Positions 6,015-6,191 of a stretch of DNA of 6,191 nucleotides are shown here, in pieces. The stretch is taken from contig JAGGWL010000229.1 of assembly GCA_021157555.1 (NCBI GenBank), positions 1 to 6,191 on the forward strand. The letters run 5' to 3'. The position numbers and the translations under genes were made by a program. Position 1 is the stretch's first letter. Each line of letters starts with the position of its first letter. The notes below the pieces were generated by a model. The model saw nothing but the letters and a program-made list of their open reading frames with translations. It made no database searches and was not told the origin of the DNA. The stretch comes from Deltaproteobacteria bacterium. Its GTDB lineage: Bacteria; Desulfobacterota; Desulfobacteria; Desulfobacterales; BuS5.

Positions 6015-6150
6015 ACAGAAACTAAAAAAAACGTAGGTAATATTTTAAGAGCCTAAAATTATAAGATAATTAAGCTTTGTGGAAAATAATGACACATTAT
6101 AAAAGTAAACATAAAAAAATAATTATTTAGAGTTTGTTTTACCAATTGTC

Positions 6151-6172
6151 CCGGCTTAAATTGATAGCCCGG
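6151..6172. repeat. Imperfect inverted repeat near the window end
   Basis: CCGGCT (6151-6156) pairs with AGCCCGG (6166-6172), with one bulged C and a 9-nt AT-rich loop. Its right arm overlaps the first bases of the ispD-like repeat. It is G+C-rich in otherwise AT-rich sequence. No T-run follows, so a terminator is not supported. Confidence 0.35.
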
Positions 6173-6191
6173 AAATGTCAATAAAACTCTG
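6169..6191 (+). repeat. Direct repeat, copy 2: ispD-like fragment at window end
   Basis: The last 23 bases match 5154-5176 inside ispD with one difference, C to T at 6188. In the ispD frame this is a silent change (ACC to ACT, both Thr), and the fragment still reads G-N-V-N-K-T-L. Immediately upstream the frame has TAG (6165-6167), and the sequence before 6168 shows no ispD similarity, so this is a fragment and not an intact gene. It runs off the window edge, so its full length is unknown. It may be the start of a displaced or duplicated ispD 3' end beyond the toxin-antitoxin genes. Confidence 0.6.

Noticed and set aside
6117..6128. 12-bp palindrome AAATAATTATTT
   Set aside because: It is pure A+T in a very AT-rich stretch with A-runs, so it is expected by chance; no terminator or operator structure goes with it.

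Overview
The window (6191 bp, AT-rich) looks like a chromosomal housekeeping segment, probably from a deltaproteobacterium of the Desulfobacterales type. That placement is inferred from the gene order sigma-70 / tRNA(CAU) / NIF3-like / C4 zinc-ribbon protein / RNase P RNA and from the protein sequences; no database search was possible. All confidently called genes lie on the + strand.

Layout: (1) positions 1-836 hold the 3' end of rpoD (primary sigma factor), cut by the left edge. (2) Positions 837-1089 carry a perfect 10-bp inverted repeat, a tRNA with a CAU anticodon and no encoded CCA, and an intrinsic terminator whose U-tract ends 17 nt before the next start codon. (3) Positions 1090-2952 hold two closely spaced genes, a NIF3/YqfO-type dinuclear-metal protein and a coiled-coil protein with a C-terminal C4 zinc ribbon. 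(4) Positions 2963-3362 hold a complete bacterial type A RNase P RNA (rnpB), only 10 nt after one gene and 40 nt before the next. (5) Positions 3403-5437 hold a 435-residue protein with a C-terminal HPr-like phosphocarrier domain on a large unrecognised N-terminal region, followed 10 nt later by ispD of the MEP isoprenoid pathway. (6) Positions 5536-6014 hold a small type II toxin-antitoxin pair (unclassified antitoxin plus RelE/ParE-fold toxin) joined by an ATGA overlap. (7) The last 23 bases repeat, with one synonymous change, a stretch of the ispD coding sequence about 1 kb upstream.

Most of the window serves core functions: transcription initiation, tRNA supply and processing, and isoprenoid precursor synthesis. 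The toxin-antitoxin pair is the accessory part, and it lies between ispD and the ispD-like repeat. This suggests that a small segment was inserted or duplicated at the ispD 3' end. The HPr fusion protein and this repeat are the two points most worth following up. No CRISPR array, transposase or integrase is visible.
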